NCBI GenBank assembly: GCA_028283505.1
Contig: JAPOFX010000011.1
Coordinates: 1 to 39,698 of the forward strand
DNA: 39,698 nucleotides
Direction of reading: 5' to 3'
Source: Candidatus Poseidoniales archaeon
Lineage (GTDB): Archaea > Thermoplasmatota > Poseidoniia > Poseidoniales > Thalassarchaeaceae
The notes below the pieces were generated by a model. It was not told where the DNA came from. It did no database searches and saw nothing but the letters and a program-made list of their open reading frames with translations. Below are positions 24,504-32,918 of the stretch, piece by piece. The position numbers and the translations under genes are program-made. Numbering within the stretch: the first letter of the stretch is position 1; every line of letters begins with the position of its first letter.

Positions 24504-25445
24504 CTACAGGCCAATTTCGCTAATTAAGGCACGAGCTGTATGCCTGATGGCGTCTTCTGACGCCATATCCGGTTTGAATCCCGTTGAGAGAAGTCGACCG
24601 ACTTCCAGAGACGTCTTTGGAACGTCGCCTGCCCATCCCCTATCTCCTCCTGTGTATTCTATCGAGACGTCTTCGAGTCCACTTTCTTCGACAACTATCT
24701 CAGCTATTCTCCTTACCGAGCAGGTGTCGCCTGTTCCAAGATTGTACAAACTGACATTGTCCACACAAAAGTCCACTAAGTGAACCATTGCACGAACACA
24801 GTCCTCTGCGGACATGTAGGATTTCTCTTGCATGCCGTTCCCAAGGACCTCAAGCCTACTTGGGTCTTTCTTCAATTTGTGGATGAAGTCGAAAATAACA
24901 CCATGAGTTCCCCTAGGTCCAACAATATTGGCGAACCTGTGTATCCATGCATTAGCCCCGAATGTACCGGCCCATGCCGTTATCAATGCCTCAGAGCCAA
25001 GTTTCGAGGCGCCATACAGCGAAATTGGCATCACAGGACCATATGTCTCAGGAGTTGGCATTTCCTCAGCTTCTCCGTAAATTGCAGAGGAAGACGAGAA
25101 AGAAATCTTGTTGACTCCCACCTTTCTCATTGACTCAAGGACATTGTACGTCGCCAAGGTACCTTGCTTGAGGTCAGTGTCAGTAACTTCCGTCCCTAAT
25201 CTAATGTCAGGATTAGCCGCCAAATGGTGAACCATTTCGATTCCGGACATAGCAGACTCAACCTCGTCAATGTTCAGCAGGTCGCCGCGGACCACTTCGA
25301 CTTTTCCCGTCCCCTGATGGTGGGACAGGAATTCCTCCCTTCCACTTGAAAAATTGTCGAATACCCTTACATTAATTCCTCGAGATACCAGTGCGTCAAC
25401 TAAGTGGGATCCGATGAAGCCGGCCCCTCCGGTAACTAAGTGCAT
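24504..25445 (-). CDS. NAD-dependent sugar-nucleotide epimerase/dehydratase
   Basis: This is an extended short-chain dehydrogenase of the UDP-glucose 4-epimerase type, about 313 aa. The dinucleotide motif is TGGAGFIGSHLVDAL, then VFDNFSSG, the catalytic Ser in SSSSAIYGEAEE, and the YGASK pair of Tyr and Lys. RFANIVGPRGTHGVIFDFI and the late GDRGWAGDVPKTSLE segment resemble archaeal epimerases that supply sugars for glycosylation. ATG 25445 is chosen; TTG 25463 would add six residues. The substrate cannot be read from the sequence. Confidence 0.9.
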   Translation of the reverse strand: MHLVTGGAGFIGSHLVDALVSRGINVRVFDNFSSGREEFLSHHQGTGKVEVVRGDLLNIDEVESAMSGIEMVHHLAANPDIRLGTEVTDTDLKQGTLATYNVLESMRKVGVNKISFSSSSAIYGEAEEMPTPETYGPVMPISLYGASKLGSEALITAWAGTFGANAWIHRFANIVGPRGTHGVIFDFIHKLKKDPSRLEVLGNGMQEKSYMSAEDCVRAMVHLVDFCVDNVSLYNLGTGDTCSVRRIAEIVVEESGLEDVSIEYTGGDRGWAGDVPKTSLEVGRLLSTGFKPDMASEDAIRHTARALISEIGL

Positions 25446-25490
25446 AATGTCCCGGGAATGCAAGCGGACTTGAGTTCATCGGATGCAGGA

Positions 25491-26060
25491 TCAGGACCAT
25501 GCGCCAGTATCTCTCTTCTGTCTGAGGAAGTATGAACAGGCAACCATGCCAAGCAGGGCTATGTGTATGACAGTGCAGTAAGGGCAAATGTGTGGTGCCC
25601 CGTCAACCATTGTCAGCTCCACTAAGACCAGCCACATGACGAATGGAACCCCAGCTAGACTGACGTAGAACAATAGATCTACATATCCCGAAGTCCACTT
25701 GGCGTGAATGTCCATCCTAATTGAAAGGACGAAGAACCATATCAGGGCAAAAGAGACAATCCCAATTAGCCCCCATGGGATTCCGAATAGGTTGTTCCAC
25801 TGGGGATCCCCAATAACCGACCCACATTGCACCAGCCCCTCTGTAGCACACATCGAGGATGATCCCATTATCATCGAGTTGTGTATTGCCCAAGTCCAAC
25901 CGGATCCCATAATGCCAACAGCCGAAAATCCCATGCATGCGTTTAGCATACCAAGAGTGCCCTGCTCTCCAGGGGTTGCTCTGGCCTTCAACAGGAGGTA
26001 ACTTGAAGCTATTAGCCCCGTAATGAAAGCAATCAGTGGAGGAGTGAAGACACTCATCAT
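25491..26060 (-). CDS. Vitamin K epoxide reductase (VKOR) family protein
   Basis: A four-to-five-helix membrane oxidoreductase of 189 aa that makes disulfides by passing electrons from a thioredoxin-like partner to a quinone. The redox motif CPYC appears in HICPYCTVIHIALLG, and the external loop Cys pair in SSMCATEGLVQCGSVIG. The helix motif NLFGIPWGLIG carries the family's conserved glycines. The start ATG overlaps the stop of the thioredoxin-fold gene by 4 bases (26057-26060), so the two are coupled and likely form an oxidative folding pair. Confidence 0.92.
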   Translation of the reverse strand: MMSVFTPPLIAFITGLIASSYLLLKARATPGEQGTLGMLNACMGFSAVGIMGSGWTWAIHNSMIMGSSSMCATEGLVQCGSVIGDPQWNNLFGIPWGLIGIVSFALIWFFVLSIRMDIHAKWTSGYVDLLFYVSLAGVPFVMWLVLVELTMVDGAPHICPYCTVIHIALLGMVACSYFLRQKRDTGAWS

Positions 26061-26740
26061 TGACCACCTACCAGCCTCTGAAGGGCCTCTGAAAGCTCCT
26101 CTCCATCTCCTCCTTGCCCCTGATGCTTGTTCTTATTCCACGCTACAGTGCCATCAGGCTCAAGGATAAATGAGACAGGTGTCCCCGAAAGGCCCCACAT
26201 GTTCATTATCGTCATGGACCGATCATCGATATATGGCCAGTCATTTGGGGTTCCGGGCCTGTCAATACAGTCGTCTCTGTCGCTATTACATCCAAAATAC
26301 GAGGTTTTGTCTCTAAACGCCTCAATTTCTCCTCTAGTGCTGTCATGATTAGGAATGCTCAGCTCAGCAGCCACCGTGACGAAGTTTACTCTATCAGACC
26401 ACTGGGAATGGAGCTGACTCATTTCTTCACCATCGACCCAACAATACGGACAGTCAGTATCCATGAAATAAATCAAGAACCACTTACTGTCGGATGATCC
26501 GTTCCAATCCCAATCATAGTTGTCGGAGAGCCTGTATTCGTTCCATCCAAAGCCATCGTAGGAATCCGCAACAAAATCTGGTGCTTGATTCCCCTCATCA
26601 GGGCCAACTTGTGGGATTGGTGCTAGAATTACAGAAATTGCGACAACTAGGCTCATTATTCCCGCGGTAACGAGCATCGCTATGGTTCTAACATCGTCGT
26701 CTTTGCCCTTAGGTGCTGCCTTCGCCCTACGCCTCGCCAT
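26057..26740 (-). CDS. Membrane-anchored thioredoxin-fold protein, VKOR partner
   Basis: A 227-aa protein with a basic cytoplasmic start (MARRRAKAAPKGKDDD) and one membrane helix at about 20-42, so the rest faces outside. The thioredoxin-fold domain has the redox site MDTDCPYCWVDGEEM and the cis-Pro loop SGTPVSFILEPDG. Two further Cys in GCNSDRDDCIDR may form a structural disulfide. Coupling to the VKOR gene supports a role as the oxidant or shuttle for disulfides in secreted proteins. The pair is divergent from the large RND exporter. Confidence 0.9.
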   Translation of the reverse strand: MARRRAKAAPKGKDDDVRTIAMLVTAGIMSLVVAISVILAPIPQVGPDEGNQAPDFVADSYDGFGWNEYRLSDNYDWDWNGSSDSKWFLIYFMDTDCPYCWVDGEEMSQLHSQWSDRVNFVTVAAELSIPNHDSTRGEIEAFRDKTSYFGCNSDRDDCIDRPGTPNDWPYIDDRSMTIMNMWGLSGTPVSFILEPDGTVAWNKNKHQGQGGDGEELSEALQRLVGGQ

Positions 26741-26792
26741 AATGCCCCCGAGGGACTATTCATCTTAGAGTCTGATGGTACGATGTTGTGCC

Positions 26793-26804
26793 CAATCTAG
26801 ATTG
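26793..26804. promoter_or_regulatory. Perfect 12-bp palindrome in a divergent promoter region
   Basis: CAATCTAGATTG is a perfect palindrome in the 160-base gap between the thioredoxin-fold gene and the RND exporter. Further along are two similar words, ATGGTCAGTATTTA near 26825 and ATGGGTCAGTTT near 26843. Either could be a regulator site. Nothing else is visible in the gap. Confidence 0.3.
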
Positions 26805-26900
26805 TAGTCCAGTTACTTAGCGCAATGGTCAGTATTTAGTGCATGGGTCAGTTTGAGGCTTTTACTTTCCCTGCATTAAGCGGCTTTGGGATTCCATCAG

Positions 26901-29900
26901 ATGCCAACGCTCATTTGGGGCGTATTACCGCAACATATTGTGAGCGATGGGGTGGCTTCAGACAGATTCTCTCAATCGGCTGACGAATCAGTAGATGATG
27001 AGGAGGAGTTTTGGCAATCCTTCTTCGAGAGAATCCAGCCGATAAGGGAAGGAGTAAACTCTGCTAGAAGGCTGTTTTACGAGGGTCCTTTAGGTAACGC
27101 TATCGATACGGTAGGTCAACTGATAGATGACGCTGCTGACATAGCACATTCTTCCTACAGGAGGTTGAACGAGCTAGCGTACGCAACGATTTTGAGGAGC
27201 CCTGGCATCTTTGTCGCGTTCCTGTTATTGTTTACCTCCGTCATCGGGCAATTCGCCATGGACTTCCAGCAGCAAATAAACGGAGATGTTGAGGTATATC
27301 TTCCGGACGGGGCGGACTCTTCTGACCTGCTGTCCGAGGTCAGGGAACAATGGTCAACTGACGTGGTCATAGTCTACCTCCAGACCGGTAACTCCATCGC
27401 ATCAATCTCAGAACGAACCGATGAGAACGTGACCTCTGTCAACGTTCTGTCGCAGATGTCTTGGATTGAAGGGGATGACACCTCAGGAGATGGGACCTTC
27501 GATCGAGGATTAGACTGGGACAAGAGCGATAGAGGAATTAATGACGGGGTCGTGTGGGTTCTATCCCCCTCCCAGGTAATCAAAGAGGCAAACTCTTCCT
27601 CATGGAGATTCAATTGTGCCATGGAGAAGCATGGCCTCCCGGTTAGTGACGGGCAAAACTGCGCCATTGCAGGCCTCAACCCATATTACGGATACGAAAT
27701 TCCAGATGAGCAAGAGAGAGTCGACCAGTTCGTGGAAAATGCGGGGTCCCTAATGGAGTCAATGGTCAGGGACACCAATGGCGATGGAATTTGGGATACT
27801 GGAGTCATAATTATGGGTATTTCATTCGATATGGGAGGAACTGATATACCGCCCCGCGACGATCCTAAATTCGGCCAAGTCAAAGATCACAAGGCATTCT
27901 TAGCCTTCGCTGAGGCATACATCCACGGCCTAGGCCCCGACGGGGAAACCCGCGAGGGATGCGATGATGATGGCAGTGGCGTCTGCGACGAGTTAGAGGA
28001 AAACTGCAGGCTCTGCTACACAACCTACGAGTTGACATCGACGATGGACACTGAGAGACTTGATGACATTCCGCCCAGAAGAGCGGTGACAGTAACTGGA
28101 CTCACCCCTGTCTTGCATGACGTATCTGACGCAATATACCTAGAACTGGTCGAGACAATGCTACCTGCTAGTTTGGCATTGGTCGCTCTCGCAATGCTGA
28201 TTCTCCACAGGAATGCTAAGGTCATAATCATCTGCGGAACTCCAATAGCAATGAGTCTGGCGATAACCTTCGGAACCACGGTGATTCTTGATATCATGCT
28301 GACGCCAATGATCATCTCCGCCGGTCCGATATTAGTGGGCTTGGGGGTTGATTACGCACTTCACCTCACGAACCGTATCGAGGAAAATCGGCAAAAGCTG
28401 ATTGAGGATCACTTGGAAAGATCCTGGAAGTTGAACAGAGATGGCTTGGAGACCGAATCGATTGACCCATGGGACCCACTAATCAGCCTCACAGCGACCG
28501 TCAGAGCGGCTATGACAACCGGACACGCCATCTTCCTGTCGGCATTGACCACAATTATTGGTTTCAGCGTTCTTACTTGGGACAGCCTTGTTCCGATTCA
28601 GCCTATGAGGACAGTGGGTACCACACTCTTGCTCGGTATCTTCGTAACATTCCTCCTTTCCATGGTGATGGTCCCAGCACTAATCCAGCTACTTAGATAC
28701 AGGAAATCTACTGGAAACATGGATATGTCTACGAATCAAACTGTCTATGTTTCGATAGCTATCGGAGCAATTGCAGCATTCGCTCTGTCATATTCCGGCG
28801 CAATGTCGACCATTAACTCCCTGATTATAGCATCTATGCTGTCGTTAACAATTGCCCTCGGAATCCTAGACGTAGTTTGGGAGTCGATTGGCAAGATCCC
28901 TGTCAGATTCACCATCGTGGTGATGTTAGTGGCAATCGTAACTACCGCTGGCGGAGTCATGATTCTAGAGGAAGAACTCGGCAAGGACATTACCGGATCG
29001 TCTGATGAGGTCCCACCTGGATTAGAATCATACGAGGCCCTTAGGGAGTATAGCTATGAGTTCGAAGGAGGACAAACAAACCTGTTCATCATCGATGCCA
29101 CTGAGAGAGGCTCATTCAATGGCACAGCCCCAATAAGAGACATCCCTGTCCTAGACTCCATAGAAGCAATGCAAATCAAGGTCGACAATGTCGAATTCAC
29201 CGACACAACGAGCATTGTGGACATTCTGAAAGCGATTCATGTGCAAGATGATATTACTGGGCAGCAGACATTCGATAGGTCGTTGTGGGACATCTTGCAC
29301 TCTTCTTGCTGGGATGACCCATTGCAGATCGAGTGCCTGACGAGTGGCGATCTGGCTTTTACCACACTGTCCTCGAAGGAGGATATGGTCAACGTTGTAT
29401 TCGACACTCTTAGTCCGGAGATAAGGTCTATGCTGATGAATGCTGATCAGGGGAGTGGGGAGACCAAGACACTAGTCTACGCGTGGCAACCATACATAAA
29501 CATCCAAGACGCAACTGGGCTCAGAGACACTATTGACGGCTTCCTATCGGAAGGAGGGTGTGAAGGTGCTACTAAGTGCAGGTCAACCACACTTGCCGAT
29601 GAGGGAGTTATCAACTCCAAGCTAACTGGAGGACTCCCTATCTCAATCGACATTAACTCCGGAATCCACAAGGCTCAGAATGAGACCACGGTATGGACAA
29701 TGATAATCCTTCTCTTTGCAATGGCCGTATTGTTCAGATCCCCGAGGCTCGCCATATTTACTATGACAGCAGTGGCAGTTGTTGTGTTATGGCAACCGCT
29801 CCTTATGAGAGGGGGCTCAGTTAACGTAAATGTCTTCACCGCGATGATAGGGACCATAGTCTTCGGAATAGGTGTTGATGACTCAATCCACATCATAGAT

Positions 29901-30239
29901 AGGATAAGGGATGAGGGTGAGACCCCCGCAGGCATAGTCAGATCCGTCGTCACAACGGGACGCACTATTTTCGAGACCACCGCTACAACTTGTGCCGGTT
30001 TGGCCGCGGGTCTCTTCGTGGCAATTCCCGGCCTTCAAAATTTCTTTCTTCTAATGATGGCACTAATTGCTTTGGCATTACTCACAAGCGCAATATTACT
30101 TCCCACAATAATTGTAGTTTACAATGAGCTAAGGTCAAGAATCACACTTAACGGAGCCTGGCTGGACTACGATGATGGCGGGACATTATCCGAGACCTCG
30201 GTTCTGGAAGCTATAGTGGACCCTGCTGACGCAGTCTGA
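26901..30239 (+). CDS. RND-superfamily exporter (MMPL/HAE3 type), 1112 aa
   Basis: A second RND exporter, much larger than the one at 16224. An N-terminal cytosolic stretch of about 90 residues precedes TM1 (SPGIFVAFLLLFTSVIG). A loop of about 280 residues follows, rich in acidic DxNGDG segments and with several Cys. Then come helices with ISAGPILVGLGVDYALHLTNRIE, a second loop with Cys pairs (SSCWDDPLQIEC, GGCEGATKC), and final helices with TIVFGIGVDDSIHIIDRIRDEG. The acidic GxGxDD/DY motif in each half is the RND proton-relay region. I chose ATG 26901; TTG 26886 is possible. The external Cys and the adjacent disulfide-forming genes may be connected. Confidence 0.9.
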   Translation: MPTLIWGVLPQHIVSDGVASDRFSQSADESVDDEEEFWQSFFERIQPIREGVNSARRLFYEGPLGNAIDTVGQLIDDAADIAHSSYRRLNELAYATILRSPGIFVAFLLLFTSVIGQFAMDFQQQINGDVEVYLPDGADSSDLLSEVREQWSTDVVIVYLQTGNSIASISERTDENVTSVNVLSQMSWIEGDDTSGDGTFDRGLDWDKSDRGINDGVVWVLSPSQVIKEANSSSWRFNCAMEKHGLPVSDGQNCAIAGLNPYYGYEIPDEQERVDQFVENAGSLMESMVRDTNGDGIWDTGVIIMGISFDMGGTDIPPRDDPKFGQVKDHKAFLAFAEAYIHGLGPDGETREGCDDDGSGVCDELEENCRLCYTTYELTSTMDTERLDDIPPRRAVTVTGLTPVLHDVSDAIYLELVETMLPASLALVALAMLILHRNAKVIIICGTPIAMSLAITFGTTVILDIMLTPMIISAGPILVGLGVDYALHLTNRIEENRQKLIEDHLERSWKLNRDGLETESIDPWDPLISLTATVRAAMTTGHAIFLSALTTIIGFSVLTWDSLVPIQPMRTVGTTLLLGIFVTFLLSMVMVPALIQLLRYRKSTGNMDMSTNQTVYVSIAIGAIAAFALSYSGAMSTINSLIIASMLSLTIALGILDVVWESIGKIPVRFTIVVMLVAIVTTAGGVMILEEELGKDITGSSDEVPPGLESYEALREYSYEFEGGQTNLFIIDATERGSFNGTAPIRDIPVLDSIEAMQIKVDNVEFTDTTSIVDILKAIHVQDDITGQQTFDRSLWDILHSSCWDDPLQIECLTSGDLAFTTLSSKEDMVNVVFDTLSPEIRSMLMNADQGSGETKTLVYAWQPYINIQDATGLRDTIDGFLSEGGCEGATKCRSTTLADEGVINSKLTGGLPISIDINSGIHKAQNETTVWTMIILLFAMAVLFRSPRLAIFTMTAVAVVVLWQPLLMRGGSVNVNVFTAMIGTIVFGIGVDDSIHIIDRIRDEGETPAGIVRSVVTTGRTIFETTATTCAGLAAGLFVAIPGLQNFFLLMMALIALALLTSAILLPTIIVVYNELRSRITLNGAWLDYDDGGTLSETSVLEAIVDPADAV

Positions 30240-30246
30240 CGAGAAA

Positions 30247-30560
30247 TTGGTGAGGGTGCAGGGAATAAGCCCCTTTCTGTTCACCTTTCGGCTGGTCGCA
30301 TTCAACTATGCATCCTACCCGGCCCTGCTGATGCACTACGGGCCTGCTTGGACTTGCTCCAGCGGGGTTGCTCGTTCCAGCCACCGTCGGGAAACCTCCT
30401 CCTCGCGGATTCATCGTACTCCCGGGGCAGTTCGTTTCTGTTGCAGAGCCGGCCCTCCCGGACCCCCGACTTGCGTCGAGCCACTCGCATCACGGAGAGG
30501 GGACTTTCCTCAGTGTCGTACACTGTCAGCGACCCTCCTGCTCCCTCGCCCCGCCCGCCA
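30247..30560 (-). ncRNA. rnpB: RNase P RNA
   Basis: This RNA processes tRNA 5' ends. On the minus strand the universal P4 halves are both present: GAGGAAAGTCC (30501-30511) and the distal GAACAGAAAGGGGCTTAT (30265-30282). The middle has AACAGAAACGAACTG, another conserved core segment. The ends pair as P1: GGCGAGGG (30543-30550) with CCCTCACC (30249-30256), and GCAGG with CCTGC just inside. About 310 nt fits archaeal type A. The GC content is higher than the surroundings, as for structured RNA. The 5' end is uncertain by 15-20 bases; T-rich sequence near 30595-30605 on the minus strand may be its promoter. It fills the only gap above 300 bases; ORFs across it on both strands are chance. Confidence 0.9.
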
Positions 30561-30642
30561 CGTTGGTGCCCAAGAACCCAACGGTCCCAGAAAAACAAAA
30601 AATTTTGGAAATAATCATCTACGTACCTGCTAACAGAGCTCT

Positions 30643-31365
30643 GTGGCCGATGCTGAGTCGTTAAAGAGAGAGGCAGGGATAGCTGCGTGCAAATACGTGA
30701 AAAACGGCATGAAACTCGGTCTCGGAACTGGATCGACCGTTAAGTACACAATTATCGAAATCGGAAGAATGGTGGACGAAGAGGGCCTTGAAATCACAGG
30801 AGTGCCAACCAGTGAAGCCACAAGGGTACTGGCCGAGTCCGTAAACATCCCTCTGGTTGAAATTTCTCAGGTAGAGTCCCTAGACTTGACAATTGACGGT
30901 GCCGATGAATTCGATGGGGATTTCTCACTCATCAAAGGAGGAGGGGGGGCACTGACAAGAGAGAAGATTGTTGCAAATCTTTCAAAATCAATGATAGTCG
31001 TAGCGGATGAAAGTAAGAAAGTTGATGTTCTGGGGGGTTTCAAACTACCTATCGAGGCTGATCCACTTCACTCAGATTCCGTTATTGAAGAGATCAATGG
31101 ATTTTGCCCGGGAGAAGTAAGGATAAGGGCCTCGGGACAAAAAAACTCATCGGGAAACCAACCCTACATCACAGATAACGGCGGATACATCATTGACTGT
31201 GAATTCGGCCCCAGTATCACAAATCCTGCAGATTTGGAGAAAACAATCTCCGATATCAATGGGGTAGTCGAAGTAGGCCTATTTGTCGGAATTTGTGATG
31301 CGGTAATACTGGCATCGTCGTCAGGGGTCGAGATTTTGGTAAATCCCGATGGCAGACTCAATTGA
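30643..31365 (+). CDS. rpiA: Ribose-5-phosphate isomerase A
   Basis: The enzyme interconverts ribose 5-phosphate and ribulose 5-phosphate. The phosphate loop GLGTGSTVKYTI, the catalytic region LTIDGADEFDGDFSLIKGGGGALTREKI, the K of VVADESKKVDVLG, and LPIEADPL are all present in order. Length 240 aa is usual. It starts at GTG 30643; GGAAATAATC around 30608-30617 may be its TATA element, placing the transcript start close to the GTG. It is divergent from the RNase P RNA and upstream of tRNA-Lys. Confidence 0.95.
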   Translation: MADAESLKREAGIAACKYVKNGMKLGLGTGSTVKYTIIEIGRMVDEEGLEITGVPTSEATRVLAESVNIPLVEISQVESLDLTIDGADEFDGDFSLIKGGGGALTREKIVANLSKSMIVVADESKKVDVLGGFKLPIEADPLHSDSVIEEINGFCPGEVRIRASGQKNSSGNQPYITDNGGYIIDCEFGPSITNPADLEKTISDINGVVEVGLFVGICDAVILASSSGVEILVNPDGRLN

Positions 31366-31381
31366 TTGTTATCCGAGGCCA

Positions 31382-31388
31382 TTAAAAT
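31382..31388 (+). promoter_or_regulatory. TATA box of tRNA-Lys
   Basis: TTAAAAT is centred 25 bases before the first tRNA base at 31410, the usual archaeal distance. Confidence 0.5.
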
Positions 31389-31409
31389 GGGATAGCGATT
31401 CGGATGGAC

Positions 31410-31486
31410 GGGTCTGTAGCTTAGTCAGGTAGAGCACCCGGCTCTTAACCGGGCGGTCGCGGGTTCGAACCCCGTCAGACCCGCCA
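31410..31486 (+). tRNA. tRNA-Lys (CUU)
   Basis: Acceptor GGGTCTG pairs with CAGACCC (31476-31482), discriminator G is at 31483 and CCA is encoded at 31484-31486. The anticodon arm CCCGG / loop CTCTTAA / CCGGG gives CUU for Lys codon AAG. The D arm has AGCTTAGTCAGGTAGAGC, and the T arm GCGGG TTCGAAC CCCGT. No intron is seen. Confidence 0.96.
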
Positions 31487-31515
31487 GCACCACCGCAAGG
31501 CGGCAGCGAGGCAAC

Positions 31516-31522
31516 CATATAC
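31516..31522 (+). promoter_or_regulatory. TATA box of asnS, suggesting a leaderless transcript
   Basis: CATATAC is centred 25 bases before GTG 31544, the asnS start, so transcription should begin at or next to the start codon. The same stretch, 31522-31547, can form a hairpin: CCACGG with CCGTGG and CCCC with GGGG around a three-base loop. It includes the GTG, and would matter only if the gene is also read through from tRNA-Lys. Confidence 0.45.
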
Positions 31523-31543
31523 CACGGGCCCCTCAGGGGTGCC

Positions 31544-32872
31544 GTGGCAAAGCAGTATTGGATTGGAGACATTCTTGTCGGCTCCCATGACGAGGAGGTT
31601 GTCGAACTCTGTGGGTGGGTTCACAGGACTAGGGGCTCCAACAAAATTCGATTCTTGGTCCTCAGAGACTCTACAGGATCTCTGCAGTGCGTGATCAAAA
31701 AGGGTGCGGTTGACGACGAATGTTTCGACGCCCTCTCCGGCGCTCTAATAGAATCGAGTGTAAGAGTCACAGGACAGGTCATCAGGACTGACAGGGAGCA
31801 TGGTTACGAACTCTCGGTAAGCACGGGAAATGTGGTTGGGGCCGTAAACCCAGATAGCCCATTTCCGATTACAGAATCAGCGATGGCAGAGGCCGATGGG
31901 GGAGAAACTGAATTCCTACTCGATAACAGACACCTATACTTGAGAACCAGCAGGATGACAAAGATGTTGAAGATTAGGTCAACGGTTTTCGGTGCTGTCC
32001 ACTCCTACTTCAGAGACCGGGATTTCATCGAATATCAGGCTCCTAACTTCGTAGCAGGGGCCGTAGAGGGCGGAAGCACCCTATTCGAAGTACCTTACTT
32101 TGGGAAAAAAGCCTATCTCACTCAATCTTGGCAATTGTATGCTGAGGCCGCCATGCCAGCACTAGAGAGGCTCTACACTATCGCTCCCTCCTTTAGAGCC
32201 GAAAAAAGCAGGACAAGAAGACACTTGACCGAGTTTTGGCATGCTGAAATGGAAATAGCATGGGGAGGCAATCAGGAAGTTATGGAGCACGGGGAGGCCC
32301 TAGTCAGAAGCATAGCCCAATCACTGGTTGAAGAAAGAGAGGATGAATTATCCGAGCTAGGAAGAGACATAGATATGATTCAGAAATACGCTGACTCCAA
32401 GTATCCGAGAATGAGGTACGACGAGGCTGTCGAAACTCTGCAGTCTAAGGGGGTCGAGATAGAGTGGGGCCAGGATCTAGATTACAGCAAAGAAAAAATC
32501 CTAACCCAAGACTTTGAAGTGCCTCATTTCCTTACCCACTATCCCCGCGTAGCCAAGCCATTCTACCACAGACCCGATCCAGAAGACCCGAAGTATGTTC
32601 TCTGTCACGACCTACTTGCCCCTGAGGGCTATGGAGAGATCATTGGAGGAGGGGAAAGAACTTGGTCGGAAAAGGAGATACTCGAGAGAATAGACGAAGA
32701 GGGAACTCCAAGGGAGCCTTATGAATTCTACATAGACATAAGAAGGTACGGAGGTGTCCCACACGGAGGCTTCGGAATGGGGATAGACAGAGTTTGTGCT
32801 TGGTTGTCGGGTGCTGATCACATTAGGGAGACGATACCGTTCCCCAGGGATAGTCGACGTGTCACGCCGTAG
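31544..32872 (+). CDS. asnS: Asparaginyl-tRNA synthetase
   Basis: A class IIb synthetase of 442 aa. The N-terminal OB-fold anticodon-binding domain (about 1-110: [20 protein letters not shown]) is followed by the catalytic domain. Motif 2 reads [24 protein letters not shown], the form found in archaeal AsnRS rather than AspRS, and motif 3 reads [25 protein letters not shown]. The block [13 protein letters not shown] also fits AsnRS. Start is GTG 31544 (see the TATA entry). Asparagine is thus charged directly, without needing the amidotransferase route for tRNA-Asn. Confidence 0.93.
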   Translation: [442 protein letters not shown]

Positions 32873-32915
32873 GCGTGCGACCCGAATCACTCTTACGCCT
32901 AGGCCGTGTGGCGTA
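32863..32915 (+). promoter_or_regulatory. Two adjacent hairpins between asnS and acyl-CoA dehydrogenase
   Basis: CACGCC-GTA-GGCGTG at 32863-32877 is a perfect six-pair hairpin that contains the asnS stop codon. A second, TACGCC at 32894-32899 with GGCGTA at 32910-32915, lies just upstream of the next ATG (32919). The arms are related (ACGCC / GGCGT). They may act in termination or in translation control, or be remnants of a short repeat. Confidence 0.35.
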
Positions 32916-32918
32916 TAC

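Noticed and set aside
30247-30664. Open frames of 88-128 codons on both strands between the RND exporter and rpiA
   Set aside because: They lie on the RNase P RNA, overlap each other in several frames, and encode low-complexity Pro/Ser/Arg-rich peptides.
32796-32918. Upstream extension of the acyl-CoA dehydrogenase
   Set aside because: The added residues come from the end of asnS and the hairpin region and do not resemble the family's N-terminus.
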